From: Komagataeibacter diospyri
GTDB taxonomy: Bacteria > Pseudomonadota > Alphaproteobacteria > Acetobacterales > Acetobacteraceae
Reading direction: 5' to 3'
Assembly (NCBI RefSeq): GCF_006538165.1
Contig: NZ_BDLU01000063.1
Location: 124,001 to 188,000, forward strand
DNA length: 64,000 nucleotides
Part shown: positions 18,765 to 27,772 of the stretch, in pieces
Position numbering within the stretch: the stretch's first letter is position 1
Layout of the letters: every line of letters starts with the position of its first letter
Program-made: the position numbers and the translations under genes
The notes under the pieces: generated by a model
Databases searched by the model: none
What the model saw: the letters and a program-made list of their open reading frames with translations, nothing else
What the model was told of the DNA's origin: nothing

Positions 18765-21700
18765 ATGAGTAGGCGATACGTCTTTTCACTTTCTGCCGGC
18801 CTTCTTGCCAGCAGTTGCATGGGTGTGATGATGGCTGTGCCGGTAGCCCGCGCGCAGCAGGCATCAACGGCCATGACTGGCGCGCAGGCTACCGGTGGGG
18901 CCGCAGCCCCCCGGCAGATCCTGCTGCAGCAGGCACGTTTCTGGTTGCAGCAGCAGCAGTATGACAATGCCCGGCAGGCATTGCAGAACGCGCAGCGGAT
19001 TGCGCCCGACTCTCCGGACGTGCTGGAGGTTCAGGGTGAATACCAGACGGCCATGGGCAACCGTGAAGCCGCCGCTGATACCCTGCGTCACCTGCAGCAG
19101 GTCGCACCCAACAGTGCGGCCGCGAACAGCCTGACCGACCTGCTGCATGAGCGTTCCATCTCCACTTCCGACCTGTCACAGGTCCGCTCGCTCGCGGCTT
19201 CAGGCCATAACGCGCAGGCTGTGGCGGGGTACCAGAAGCTGTTCAATGGTGGAAAGCCTCCCCATTCGCTGGCGGTGGAATATTACCAGACAATGGCTGG
19301 CGTGCCGGCCGACTGGGATCAGGCACGGGCGGGACTGGCCAGTGTTGTGGCAGCCAATCCGCAGGATTACCGTGCCCAGCTCGCCTTCGCGCAGGCACTG
19401 ACATACAATACCCCGACCCGTATGGAAGGCTTGGCGCGACTGAAGGATCTGCAGGGGTTCCGCAGTCAGGCCCCGGTCGAAGCCGCGGCTGCAACCCAGT
19501 CCTATCGACAGACACTGAGCTGGCTGCCGGTTACCCCTGAGACGCAGCCGCTCATGCAGCAGTGGCTGGCGGCGCATCCCGATGATGCGGCGCTGAAGGA
19601 ACACATGCTTCACCCGCCCGGCGGTCCGCCGGACAAGGCGGGTCTTGCACGTCAGGCAGGCTACCAGCAGCTGAACGCCGGGCGTCTTTCCGCAGCCGAG
19701 CAGTCCTTCCAGTCCGCATTGCAGGTCAATTCGCATGATGCGGATTCACTGGGCGGCATGGGGCTGGTCAGCATGCGTCAGGGCGACGCGGCGGAAGCAC
19801 GCCGTTATTTCCAGGAAGCGATGGCAGCCGACCCCAAGACGGCTGACCGCTGGCGTCCCGCGCTGGCGGGTATGGAAATCAGTGGTGACTATGCCGCCGT
19901 GCGCCAGATGATCGCGGCGCATGAATATACCGAAGCCAAGCAGCGGCTGACGTCCCTGGCGCGCCAGCCGGGGCAGTTCACCGGTGCGACGCTGATGCTG
20001 GCGGACCTGCAGCGCACGACCGGGCAGATTGATGCGTCCGAGCAGTCATACCGTTCCGTTCTGGCGCGCGACCCCAACAGCCCGCTGGCCCTGATGGGAC
20101 TGGCGCGGGTGGACATGGCGCAGGGCAATACGGCGGAAGCCCGCCAGTTGCTTTCACGCGTCGGGCCGCAATATGCCGAACAGGTGGGCGAGATCGAGGT
20201 GACGGGCCTGATGGCCGCAGCCTCGCATACGTCGGATTCGGCACGTAAGGTCTCCATCCTGCGTGAAGCCATGACACAGGCACCGCGCGACCCGTGGGTG
20301 CGCATCAATCTTGCCAACGCCCTGCAGCAGCAGGGTGACGTGGCGGAAGCCGGCCGTGTCATGCAGCCGATTCTGGCCAACCCGGTTACGGCACAGGACC
20401 GGCAGGCAGGCATCCTGTATACTTATGGCGCAGGCAATGATGCGGCGACCCGCCGCCTGCTGTCCGGCATGTCGCCCGAGGACTATTCTCCGGCCATCCG
20501 TTCCATTGCCGAGGAAATGCAGATCAAGGAAGATCTGGCCAGTCGCCTGTCGATGGTGCCCAACCCGGTACCCCTGATCCGTGAGGCCCTGTCCCCGCCG
20601 GACCCGACGGGCGCGCGCGGTGTGGCCGTGGCCGACCTGTTTCGCCAGCGTGGCGACATGGTCCATGCCCGCATGGCGCTGCGTATCGCCTCGACACGCA
20701 CGATCGACCTGTCGACCGAGCAGCGTCTGGCCTATGCCACCGAATACATGAAGATCAGCAATCCGGTCGCTGCCGCCCGTCTGCTTGCGCCCCTGGGCGA
20801 TGGCAGCGGGAACGGGACGGGCAATGCGATGCTGCCTGAACAGCAGCAGACCCTGCAGCAGCTGCGCATGGGTATTTCCGTGGCCCAGTCCGACCTGCTG
20901 AACCAGCGTGGCGATCAGGCGCAGGCTTACGATCATCTGGCCCCCGCGCTGCGCGCAGATCCGGAGGCGACTTCCCCCAAACTCGCGCTGGCCCGGCTGT
21001 ACAATGGTGAAGGCAAGGCGAGCAAGGCGCTGGAGATCGACCTTGCGGTGCTGCGCCACAATCCGCAGGACCTTGATGCCCGTCAGGCGGCGGTGCAGGC
21101 TGCGGTCAATAGCGGGCGCAAGAGCCTGGCGACCCGTCTGGCGATGGATGGCGTGCAGGAAAGCCCGATGGATGCCCGTGCGTGGCTGGGCATGGCCGTG
21201 GCTGATCAGGCTGACGGACATGGCCACCGGACCATTGCGGACCTGCGCCGGGCCTATGACCTTCGCCTGCAGCAGGTTGAGGGTTCCCGTATGGCGGCGG
21301 GCGCCGGTGCGGCCGGGGCCGAGCAGGACGCGCTTGCGCCGCCTTCCAGCAATCCTTTCCGGCACCATGGTTATGGTCGGCAGACGGAACTGGGCGCGCC
21401 GGTCACCGGTGGGTCCTACAGCATGGAAGCGACCTCGCCCGAGGCATCGGACCAGATGCTGTCCTCCATTTCCGGGCAGATCAACACGCTGCGTGAAAAC
21501 CTTGCCCCATCCATCGACGGGGGCCTCGGGTTCCGGTCGCGTTCGGGTGAACACGGCATGGGCCGCCTGACGGAAGCCAATATTCCCATCGTGGGCCGCC
21601 TGCCGCTGCAGGCGGGTGAGTCCAGCCTGACGTTCTCGATCACGCCAACCATGATCTGGTCAGGTGATCTTGATAGTGATTCTGTCTATGACGTGCCCCG

Positions 21701-22754
21701 CTATGGCACCGACATGGCGGTAAAGGCGTGGAACCAGTACGCCACTTACATGAACCGGCAGAACCAGAACTCCACCACCCGCTACAAGACCCAGGCGATA
21801 CAGGGCGGGCAGGGCGAAGCAGGCTTCGCGCCTGATGTCCAGTTTGGCAATAGCTGGGTGCGGGCGGATGTCGGTGCGTCACCGATCGGCTTCCCCATCA
21901 CCAATGTGCTGGGCGGGGTCGAGTTCTCGCCGCGTGTTGGTCCGGTCACGTTCCGTGTCAGTGCCGAACGGCGTTCGATTACCAACAGTGTCCTGTCCTA
22001 TGGCGGCCTGCGTGACCCGAACTATTATTCCGCCATCGGGCGTTATGCCCGTAGCCTGTACGGCAAGGAACTGGCGTCACAGTGGAGCCAGGAATGGGGT
22101 GGTGTCGTCACCAACCACTTCCATGGGCAGGTTGAGGCAACGCTGGGCAACACCATCGTGTATGGTGGTGGTGGCTACGCAATCCAGACCGGCAAGAACA
22201 CGCGGAGCAATAACGAGCGTGAAGCGGGCATCGGCGTCAATACGCTGGTGTGGCACAATGCCAACATGCTGGTGCGGATCGGTGTCAGCCTGACCTACTT
22301 CGGTTATGCGAACAACCAGGATTTCTATACCTACGGACAGGGCGGCTACTTCTCGCCGCAGTCCTATTACGCAGCCACCGTTCCGATCCGTTATGCCGGT
22401 CAGCACAAGCGGCTTGACTGGGACGTGAACGCTTCCGTTGGCTATCAGGTCTTCCACGAACATTCGTCACCGTTCTTCCCCACGTCTTCGTTGCTGCAGT
22501 CGGGGGCGCAGTATGTGGCCAATAATTACGTGACGAACGCGACAAGCTCTGATTATCTCTCACAGGAAACGGTCAACAGCGCCTACTATCCCGGGGATAG
22601 TATTGCTAGTCTTACGGGTGGCTTCAATGCTAGGGTAGGGTACCGATTTACCCACAATCTTCGTCTTGATCTGTCGGGGCGCTGGCAGAAGGCCGGTAAC
22701 TGGACTGAAAGCGGCGCCATGATTTCCGCACACTATCTTATTATGGACCAGTAA
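18765..22754 (+). CDS. bcsC: cellulose export protein BcsC
   Basis: Periplasmic TPR scaffold plus outer-membrane beta-barrel that exports the glucan. It is about 1329 aa from ATG 18765; a GTG at 18759 overlapping the bcsB stop is the alternative. The signal peptide runs through VPVARA. Many TPR-like units follow (AARQALQNAQRIAPDSPDVLEVQG type) over roughly residues 40-800. A low-complexity linker follows, and the BcsC C-terminal barrel region starts near residue 890 (INTLRENLAPSIDGGLGFR). The barrel ends with alternating aromatic strands (LRLDLSGRW, MISAHYLIM). Its stop shares one base with the bcsD start. Confidence 0.97.
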   Translation: MSRRYVFSLSAGLLASSCMGVMMAVPVARAQQASTAMTGAQATGGAAAPRQILLQQARFWLQQQQYDNARQALQNAQRIAPDSPDVLEVQGEYQTAMGNREAAADTLRHLQQVAPNSAAANSLTDLLHERSISTSDLSQVRSLAASGHNAQAVAGYQKLFNGGKPPHSLAVEYYQTMAGVPADWDQARAGLASVVAANPQDYRAQLAFAQALTYNTPTRMEGLARLKDLQGFRSQAPVEAAAATQSYRQTLSWLPVTPETQPLMQQWLAAHPDDAALKEHMLHPPGGPPDKAGLARQAGYQQLNAGRLSAAEQSFQSALQVNSHDADSLGGMGLVSMRQGDAAEARRYFQEAMAADPKTADRWRPALAGMEISGDYAAVRQMIAAHEYTEAKQRLTSLARQPGQFTGATLMLADLQRTTGQIDASEQSYRSVLARDPNSPLALMGLARVDMAQGNTAEARQLLSRVGPQYAEQVGEIEVTGLMAAASHTSDSARKVSILREAMTQAPRDPWVRINLANALQQQGDVAEAGRVMQPILANPVTAQDRQAGILYTYGAGNDAATRRLLSGMSPEDYSPAIRSIAEEMQIKEDLASRLSMVPNPVPLIREALSPPDPTGARGVAVADLFRQRGDMVHARMALRIASTRTIDLSTEQRLAYATEYMKISNPVAAARLLAPLGDGSGNGTGNAMLPEQQQTLQQLRMGISVAQSDLLNQRGDQAQAYDHLAPALRADPEATSPKLALARLYNGEGKASKALEIDLAVLRHNPQDLDARQAAVQAAVNSGRKSLATRLAMDGVQESPMDARAWLGMAVADQADGHGHRTIADLRRAYDLRLQQVEGSRMAAGAGAAGAEQDALAPPSSNPFRHHGYGRQTELGAPVTGGSYSMEATSPEASDQMLSSISGQINTLRENLAPSIDGGLGFRSRSGEHGMGRLTEANIPIVGRLPLQAGESSLTFSITPTMIWSGDLDSDSVYDVPRYGTDMAVKAWNQYATYMNRQNQNSTTRYKTQAIQGGQGEAGFAPDVQFGNSWVRADVGASPIGFPITNVLGGVEFSPRVGPVTFRVSAERRSITNSVLSYGGLRDPNYYSAIGRYARSLYGKELASQWSQEWGGVVTNHFHGQVEATLGNTIVYGGGGYAIQTGKNTRSNNEREAGIGVNTLVWHNANMLVRIGVSLTYFGYANNQDFYTYGQGGYFSPQSYYAATVPIRYAGQHKRLDWDVNASVGYQVFHEHSSPFFPTSSLLQSGAQYVANNYVTNATSSDYLSQETVNSAYYPGDSIASLTGGFNARVGYRFTHNLRLDLSGRWQKAGNWTESGAMISAHYLIMDQ

Positions 22755-23224
22755 TGACAACTTTCAACGCAAAACCGGACTTCTCGCTTTTCTTGCAGGC
22801 CCTGTCATGGGAAATTGACGATCAGGCCGGGATCGAGGTCAGAAATGACCTGTTGCGGGAGGTCGGCCGCGGAATGGCTGGTCGCCTGCAGCCGCCCCTG
22901 TGCAACACCATTCACCAGTTGCAGATCGAACTGAATGCCCTGCTGGGCATGATCAACTGGGGCTATGTGAAGCTGGAACTGCTGGCGGAAGAACAGGCCA
23001 TGCGCATCGTGCATGAAGACCTGCCGCAGGTTGGCAGCGCGGGTGAGCCGTCAGGCACATGGCTGGCCCCGGTGCTGGAAGGGCTGTACGGCCGCTGGAT
23101 CACGTCGCAGCCCGGTGCGTTCGGTGATTATGTCGTCAGCCGCGATATCGATGCGGAAGACCTGAATTCCGTCCCGAGCCAGACCATCATCCTATATATG
23201 CGCACCCGCAGCAACAGCAACTGA
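22754..23224 (+). CDS. bcsD: cellulose synthase subunit D BcsD
   Basis: Periplasmic protein that forms octameric rings through which four glucan chains pass. It promotes crystallisation and linear arrangement of terminal complexes. It is 156 aa, the standard length, with a helical N-terminal half and the conserved NTIHQLQIELNALLGMINWG segment. The ATG overlaps the bcsC stop by one base and has only a weak Shine-Dalgarno, so translation is probably coupled. It is the last gene before the operon terminator. Confidence 0.97.
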   Translation: MTTFNAKPDFSLFLQALSWEIDDQAGIEVRNDLLREVGRGMAGRLQPPLCNTIHQLQIELNALLGMINWGYVKLELLAEEQAMRIVHEDLPQVGSAGEPSGTWLAPVLEGLYGRWITSQPGAFGDYVVSRDIDAEDLNSVPSQTIILYMRTRSNSN

Positions 23225-23251
23225 TCCGGCCCCCCCGGCTGTTCTGTTTCC

Positions 23252-23300
23252 AAAAACCCCGCCCGCAGGCATGTATATGGCCTGCTGGTGGGGTTTTTTT
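23252..23300 (+). terminator. rho-independent terminator after bcsD
   Basis: AAAAACCCC-GCC-CGCAGGC pairs with GCCTGCTG-GTGGGG and is followed by T7. It separates the cmcAx-bcsD transcript from bglAx. Confidence 0.88.
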
Positions 23301-23330
23301 ACACCTGTCGCTCCAATTTCCAGTCCAGCC

Positions 23331-23344
23331 TTGCGCTAGATCAT
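23331..23344 (+). promoter_or_regulatory. candidate CRP/FNR-type box before bglAx
   Basis: TTGCGCTAGATCAT fits TTGA-N6-TCAA at six of eight half-site positions, with symmetric mismatches at the outer A/T positions. Its centre is about 44 bp before the transcription start predicted from the -10 candidate at 23370-23375, close to the usual -41.5 activator position. CRP/FNR-family control of bglxA has been reported for Komagataeibacter; this assignment is inference. Confidence 0.4.
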
Positions 23345-23369
23345 GCGGATTAAAGGTGGAGTGTTTCAG

Positions 23370-23375
23370 TAATAT
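23370..23375 (+). promoter_or_regulatory. candidate -10 element of bglAx
   Basis: TAATAT, five of six matches to TATAAT, lies 72 bp before the bglAx ATG. No good -35 is seen, which fits an activator-dependent promoter. Confidence 0.4.
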
Positions 23376-23446
23376 TGCCGCAGCAGGCGGATGGGCGGTC
23401 TGGCCCGCATCACTGCTGCCCTTATCATCAAGGAGGAGCCTGCCGC

Positions 23447-25651
23447 ATGAAACTGTCCCGCAAGATATCCCTGCTGTCTGCCGTGGCGTGCGGCATGATG
23501 GTGGCGCATGGCGCCCCCCATGCCCATGCCGCGCACGGTTCGACCGACCCGGCGGATGAAAAGGCGCGGCAGGTGCTCGCGCATATGAGCCTGGAAGACA
23601 AGATGTCCCTGCTGTTCAGCGTGGATGGCGGCGGGTTCAACGGCAGCGTTGCCCCGCCGGGTGGCCTTGGTTCGGCGGCTTACCTGCGTGCGCCTGCCGG
23701 GTCAGGCCTGCCTGACCTGCAGATTTCGGATGCGGGGCTTGGCGTGCGTAACCCGGCCCATATCCGTAAGGACGGTGCGGCGGTTTCCCTGCCATCGGGT
23801 CTGTCCACCGCCAGTTCGTGGGACATGGACATGGCGCGTCAGGCAGGCGCCATGATTGGTCGTGAAGCATGGCAGCAGGGTTTTAACGTCCTGCTGGGTG
23901 GTGGGGCCGACCTGACCCGTGACCCGCGTGGTGGCCGCAATTTCGAATATGCGGGCGAGGATCCGCTGCAGACCGGTCGCATGGTTGGCAGCACCATTGC
24001 CGGTGTGCAGTCACAGCATGTGATTTCCACCCTAAAGCATTACGCGATGAATGATCTTGAGACATCGCGCATGACCATGAGCGCCGATATCGACCCTGTC
24101 GCCATGCGCGAAAGCGACCTGCTGGGGTTCGAGATCGCGATCGAAACGGGACATCCCGGTTCCGTCATGTGTGCCTATAACCGCGTCAATGACCTGTATG
24201 CGTGCGAAAGCCCGTACCTGCTGACAAAGACGCTGAAGCAGGACTGGCATTATCCCGGTTTTGTCATGTCCGACTGGGGGGCGACCCATTCCTCCGCCCG
24301 TGCGGCGCTGGCTGGCCTTGATCAGGAATCCGCGGGTGACCATGCTGATGCACGGCCCTATTTCCGCACGCTGCTGGCAGCTGATGTGAAGGCCGGTCGC
24401 GTGCCGCAGTCGCGTATTGACGACATGGCGCAGCGTATCGTCCGCTCCCTGTTCGCGCAGGGGCTGGTTGACCATCCGCCCGTGCGCGCCCCGCTGGATG
24501 TCGTGACCGATACCCTTGTCGCCCAGCGTGATGAGGAGGAGGGGGCGGTCCTGCTGCGTAACGAGGGCAATATCCTGCCGCTGGCCCCCACCGCGCGCAT
24601 TGCGGTCATTGGCGGCCATGCGGATGTGGGCGTGATTTCGGGCGGTGGGTCCAGCCAGGTCGATCCCATCGGGGGCGAGGTGGTCAAGGGACCGGGCAAG
24701 AAGGACTGGCCGGGCGATCCGGTCTACTTCCCGTCTTCCCCGCTCAAGGCCATGCGGGCCGAAGCACCGGCCGCCCATATCACCTATGATCCGGGCACGA
24801 ATATCGCCGCTGCCGTCCGTGCCGCCCGCGCGGCCGATGTCGCCGTCGTGTATGCAACACAGTTTACCTTTGAGGGGATGGATGCGCCGAACATGCACCT
24901 TGACGGCAATGCCGATGCGCTGATCGCTGCCGTCGCCGCCGCCAATCCGCGCACCGTCGTGGTCATGGAAACCGGCGATCCGGTGCTGATGCCGTGGAAC
25001 GGCAGTGTTGCGGGCGTGCTGGAGGCATGGTTCCCCGGTTCCGGCGGCGGGACCGCCATCGCCCGGCTGCTGTTTGGCAAGGTCGCACCCTCGGGCCATC
25101 TGACCATGACCTTCCCGCAGGCTGAATCCCAACTGGCCCATCCCGATATCGCGGGTGTGAACGCCAATAACGTGTTCGAGATGCAGTTCCACACCGATCA
25201 GGAGCTGGTTTACGACGAAGGCAGCGATGTCGGTTACCGCTGGTTCGACCGCAATCACCTCAAGCCGCTCTACCCGTTCGGCTATGGCCTGACCTACACC
25301 ACTTTCGCAACCGACGGGCTGGTGGCGGGGTATCACCACAAGCAACTGACGGTGACGTTCAACGTGCGTAATACCGGCACGCGTCCGGGCGTGGATGTGC
25401 CGCAGGTTTATGTCGGGCTGCCCGATGGTGGCGCGCGCAGGCTGGCGGGCTGGCAGCGCGTCAAGCTGGCGCCGGGTGAAAGCCGTCAGGTTTCGGTGCA
25501 GGTTGATCCGCGCCTGCTGGCCCATTTTGATGGCAAGCATGACCGCTGGGACATTCCCTCGGGCCGGTTCCGGGTCTGGCTGGGTCATTCGGCCATGGAT
25601 GACAGCCAGCAGGTGAGCGTGCATCTGTCTGGCCGCACGCTGGCACCCTGA
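23447..25651 (+). CDS. bglAx: GH3 beta-glucosidase BglAx
   Basis: Secreted family 3 beta-glucosidase that releases glucose from cello-oligosaccharides, the conserved downstream partner of the bcs operon. The start is ATG 23447 with a perfect AAGGAGGAG upstream. The frame is open back to 23375, but those residues are not family-like. Length 734 aa. The signal peptide begins MKLSRKISLLSAVACGMM and ends near HAHA. KHYAMND precedes the nucleophile Asp at about 276 in FVMSDWGATHS. The second domain has ILPLAPTARIAVIGGHAD and GVLEAWFPGSGGG. A fibronectin-III-like C-terminal domain starts near GYGLTYTTF. Confidence 0.96.
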   Translation: MKLSRKISLLSAVACGMMVAHGAPHAHAAHGSTDPADEKARQVLAHMSLEDKMSLLFSVDGGGFNGSVAPPGGLGSAAYLRAPAGSGLPDLQISDAGLGVRNPAHIRKDGAAVSLPSGLSTASSWDMDMARQAGAMIGREAWQQGFNVLLGGGADLTRDPRGGRNFEYAGEDPLQTGRMVGSTIAGVQSQHVISTLKHYAMNDLETSRMTMSADIDPVAMRESDLLGFEIAIETGHPGSVMCAYNRVNDLYACESPYLLTKTLKQDWHYPGFVMSDWGATHSSARAALAGLDQESAGDHADARPYFRTLLAADVKAGRVPQSRIDDMAQRIVRSLFAQGLVDHPPVRAPLDVVTDTLVAQRDEEEGAVLLRNEGNILPLAPTARIAVIGGHADVGVISGGGSSQVDPIGGEVVKGPGKKDWPGDPVYFPSSPLKAMRAEAPAAHITYDPGTNIAAAVRAARAADVAVVYATQFTFEGMDAPNMHLDGNADALIAAVAAANPRTVVVMETGDPVLMPWNGSVAGVLEAWFPGSGGGTAIARLLFGKVAPSGHLTMTFPQAESQLAHPDIAGVNANNVFEMQFHTDQELVYDEGSDVGYRWFDRNHLKPLYPFGYGLTYTTFATDGLVAGYHHKQLTVTFNVRNTGTRPGVDVPQVYVGLPDGGARRLAGWQRVKLAPGESRQVSVQVDPRLLAHFDGKHDRWDIPSGRFRVWLGHSAMDDSQQVSVHLSGRTLAP

Positions 25652-25659
25652 GTTACCCG

Positions 25660-26328
25660 GTGAAGGATATCGTGCGGGCCATGGGCGTGCTGGGGGCGGT
25701 CGTGCTGCCTGCTTCCGGTTCCTGTCTGGCGGCCGGCCTGCCCGATACCCCGCTTGATCGCGCCCGTGTGCTGCTGGCGGTCCAGCAACTGGAAATCACG
25801 CTGCTGACCCATCCCAGCGCGACGCTGGCGCTGGAATACTGGTGCGCCACCCATCACATGGCCGACAGGCCGGTAGTGGTTGCGCGCAAGATGACACTGG
25901 CGGCCCCGGATCCCGTGCCCGAACGTGTGCGGGCCGACCTTGGGGCCAGCACCACGCAGCCCATCCGGCACCGGCAGGTGCAGCTTGTCTGCGGGACGCA
26001 TGTGCTGTCGGTTGCCGACAACTGGTATGTGCCCGACCGGCTGACAGCAGATATGAATACAGCACTGGATGGGACCGATGCCGCATTCGGGCATGTGGTC
26101 GCACCCCTGCATTTTTCCCGCGACCGGCTGGAATTTACCCGGTTGTGGTCCCCATGGCCGGGTGGCCCGCAGGGCGCAGGGGGCGTGATTACGCCGCCAG
26201 CCGCAATCGTGCGCCAGCGCGCGGTGCTGCGCGATACGCATGGCCAGCCTTTTAGCGAGGTGGTGGAGACCTATACCGACCAGACCCTCGCTTTCATGCC
26301 GATGGCGGATGCGGATTACGCGCACTAG
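25660..26328 (+). CDS. predicted exported protein, chorismate-lyase-like fold
   Basis: 222 aa from GTG 25660, 8 bp after the bglAx stop, so probably cotranscribed. A signal peptide is visible, with cleavage plausible near SCLAA. The patterns HRQVQLVCG, LSVADNWYVPDRLT, TDAAFGHVV and RQRAVLRDTHGQPFSEVVETY resemble the UbiC/DUF98 chorismate-pyruvate-lyase-like fold. An exported chorismate lyase would be odd, so its role is unknown. The fold assignment is from pattern memory and tentative. Confidence 0.6.
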   Translation: MKDIVRAMGVLGAVVLPASGSCLAAGLPDTPLDRARVLLAVQQLEITLLTHPSATLALEYWCATHHMADRPVVVARKMTLAAPDPVPERVRADLGASTTQPIRHRQVQLVCGTHVLSVADNWYVPDRLTADMNTALDGTDAAFGHVVAPLHFSRDRLEFTRLWSPWPGGPQGAGGVITPPAAIVRQRAVLRDTHGQPFSEVVETYTDQTLAFMPMADADYAH

Positions 26329-26402
26329 CCTTGCATTGCGGCCTGGGGGAAGGGACGCTACTGCGGTGCATGGCCACATGACCGGAGCAAGAGAAAATCA
26401 TC

Positions 26403-26861
26403 ATGATCGACCTGCGTGATCCCAGCACGCCCGCACGGAACGTGCGGCAGGTGCTTGGCCTGCGACCCCACCCCGAAGGTGGCAGCTACCGCGAGATCTG
26501 GCGCGACACCCCCGCTGATGGTCCGCGTGGCGCGGTCTCGACCATACAGTTCCTGCTGGCTGAAGGGGAGCGTTCGCACTGGCACCGGGTCGATGCAGCA
26601 GAAATCTGGTGCTGGCAGGGTGGCAGCCCGCTGATGCTGGAGATCGCCCACCATGCAGGCGGCCCGGTTGAACGCGTGACCATTGGACCGCTGCCGGAGC
26701 AGGGACAGGTGACGCAGGCTGTTGTGCCGGCAGGCGCATGGCAGGCGGCATTCCCGCTGGGGGCATGGAGCCTGATGGGCTGTCAGGTCGCACCGGCCTT
26801 CGTTTTCAGTCATTTCGAGATGGCCCCGCCGGGCTGGTCGCCAGAAGGAGAGGCATCATGA
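26403..26861 (+). CDS. cupin superfamily protein (DUF985)
   Basis: 152 aa small cupin. LGLRPHPEGGSYREIWR is the DUF985 signature. It is followed by STIQFLLAEGERSHWHRVDAAEIWCWQGG, with the usual His/Glu metal ligands (HWHR, E). VVPAGAWQAAFPLGAWSLMGCQVAPAF forms the second cupin motif. The family has no firmly assigned reaction; sugar or small-molecule binding is often guessed. The stop overlaps the next ATG by ATGA, indicating translational coupling with the NUDIX gene. Confidence 0.85.
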   Translation: MIDLRDPSTPARNVRQVLGLRPHPEGGSYREIWRDTPADGPRGAVSTIQFLLAEGERSHWHRVDAAEIWCWQGGSPLMLEIAHHAGGPVERVTIGPLPEQGQVTQAVVPAGAWQAAFPLGAWSLMGCQVAPAFVFSHFEMAPPGWSPEGEAS

Positions 26862-27487
26862 CGTTCCCCAGATGGCTGACCTGGGCGCGCGACCTGCAGG
26901 CATTGGCCCAGAGTGGCCTGACCTATGCCGAAAGTCCGTTCGACCGTGAACGTTATGAAAGCATAAGGCAGATCGCGGCTGACATGATGGCCGCAGGCAG
27001 CAGCGTCGACATGGAACGCGTGCTGGGCCTGTTCAGCCAGCAGGACGGCTACGCCACGCCAAAAATCGTGGTGCGGGCTGCCGTGTTTGACGACCGTCAG
27101 CGGATTCTGCTGGTGCGCGAAGTGCTGGACCATGATCGGTGGACCCTGCCCGGTGGCTGGGCGGACGTGAATCTCAGCCCGGTGGAAAACGTGGTCAAGG
27201 AAGTGCGTGAGGAAAGTGGGTATGATGTCCGCGTGACCCGGCTTGCCGCTGTATGGGACCGGGACCGGCAGGGCCATCCACCCGCGCCGTTTTCCTGTTA
27301 CACGCTTTATTTCATATGTGAACTGACCGGCGGGCAGGCACAAACCAGTGTCGAGACATCCGAAATCGGCTGGTTCGGCCCTGATGAAATCCCTGCGGAC
27401 CTGTCCATGGGCCGCGTCCTGCCCCACCAGATCGCGCGCATGTTCGACCATGTCCATGATCCGGCCCTGCCAACGGATTTTGATTGA
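26858..27487 (+). CDS. NUDIX hydrolase with N-terminal helical domain
   Basis: 209 aa from ATG 26858. The frame runs open from 26738 inside the cupin gene, but the ATGA overlap and the ribosome site GGAGAGG fix the start. The N-terminal helical region (RWLTWARDLQALAQSGLTY) is typical of the ADP-ribose/nucleotide-sugar NUDIX subfamily. The NUDIX box begins GGWADVNLSPVENVV and ends KEVREESGYDV. The first box Glu is replaced by Leu, which is frequent in this subfamily. It probably hydrolyses an NDP-X compound; the substrate is unknown. Confidence 0.88.
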   Translation: MTFPRWLTWARDLQALAQSGLTYAESPFDRERYESIRQIAADMMAAGSSVDMERVLGLFSQQDGYATPKIVVRAAVFDDRQRILLVREVLDHDRWTLPGGWADVNLSPVENVVKEVREESGYDVRVTRLAAVWDRDRQGHPPAPFSCYTLYFICELTGGQAQTSVETSEIGWFGPDEIPADLSMGRVLPHQIARMFDHVHDPALPTDFD

Positions 27488-27522
27488 AAGCGTGTTTCCA
27501 GACAACGGATTGATAGGGAATG

Positions 27523-27603
27523 AGAAAGTTTTGAGCTGCGCCTTTTTCCTGCAAGACGGCGTTCCCTGAAGCTTTCCGGGAAAAGCGTTATCAGAAACTT
27601 CCT
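27523..27603 (+). repeat. dispersed double-hairpin element, copy D
   Basis: Begins GAGAAAGTTTTGAG and ends TCAGAAACTTCCTT. Hairpin 1 is eroded (GCGCCTTTTTCCTGCAAGACGGC). Hairpin 2 is GAAGCTTTCCGGGAAAAGCG, where both arms differ from consensus yet still pair, a compensatory pattern. A lead-in resembling ATTGATAGGG precedes it. Confidence 0.7.
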
Positions 27604-27772
27604 TTGATTGCCTGATGTTTCCACGGCTGACTTTTCAGACAGCCTTTTCGGGGCGGAATTCTGAAATGGTCCTGGAGCACCTCTGCCCGCAGGCCATTGA
27701 AAACGCCACGAAGATTTCCATATCCATTACAAATTGAAACCAGACGGCATTTTCACGAACGAAGGACCGGCA

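Noticed and set aside
20154..21554. 466-codon open frame on the minus strand inside bcsC
   Set aside because: High-GC shadow of bcsC. The bcsC frame has family-wide similarity; the antisense product is Arg/Gln/His-rich without motifs.
24032..25624. 530-codon open frame on the minus strand inside bglAx
   Set aside because: Shadow of the GH3 gene; composition is Arg/His/Gly-rich and no domain is visible.
27604..27772. Sigma-32 promoter or ROSE-type thermosensor before htpG
   Set aside because: No convincing CTTG...CCTAT spacing and no U-rich ROSE-like pairing with the Shine-Dalgarno could be made by eye.
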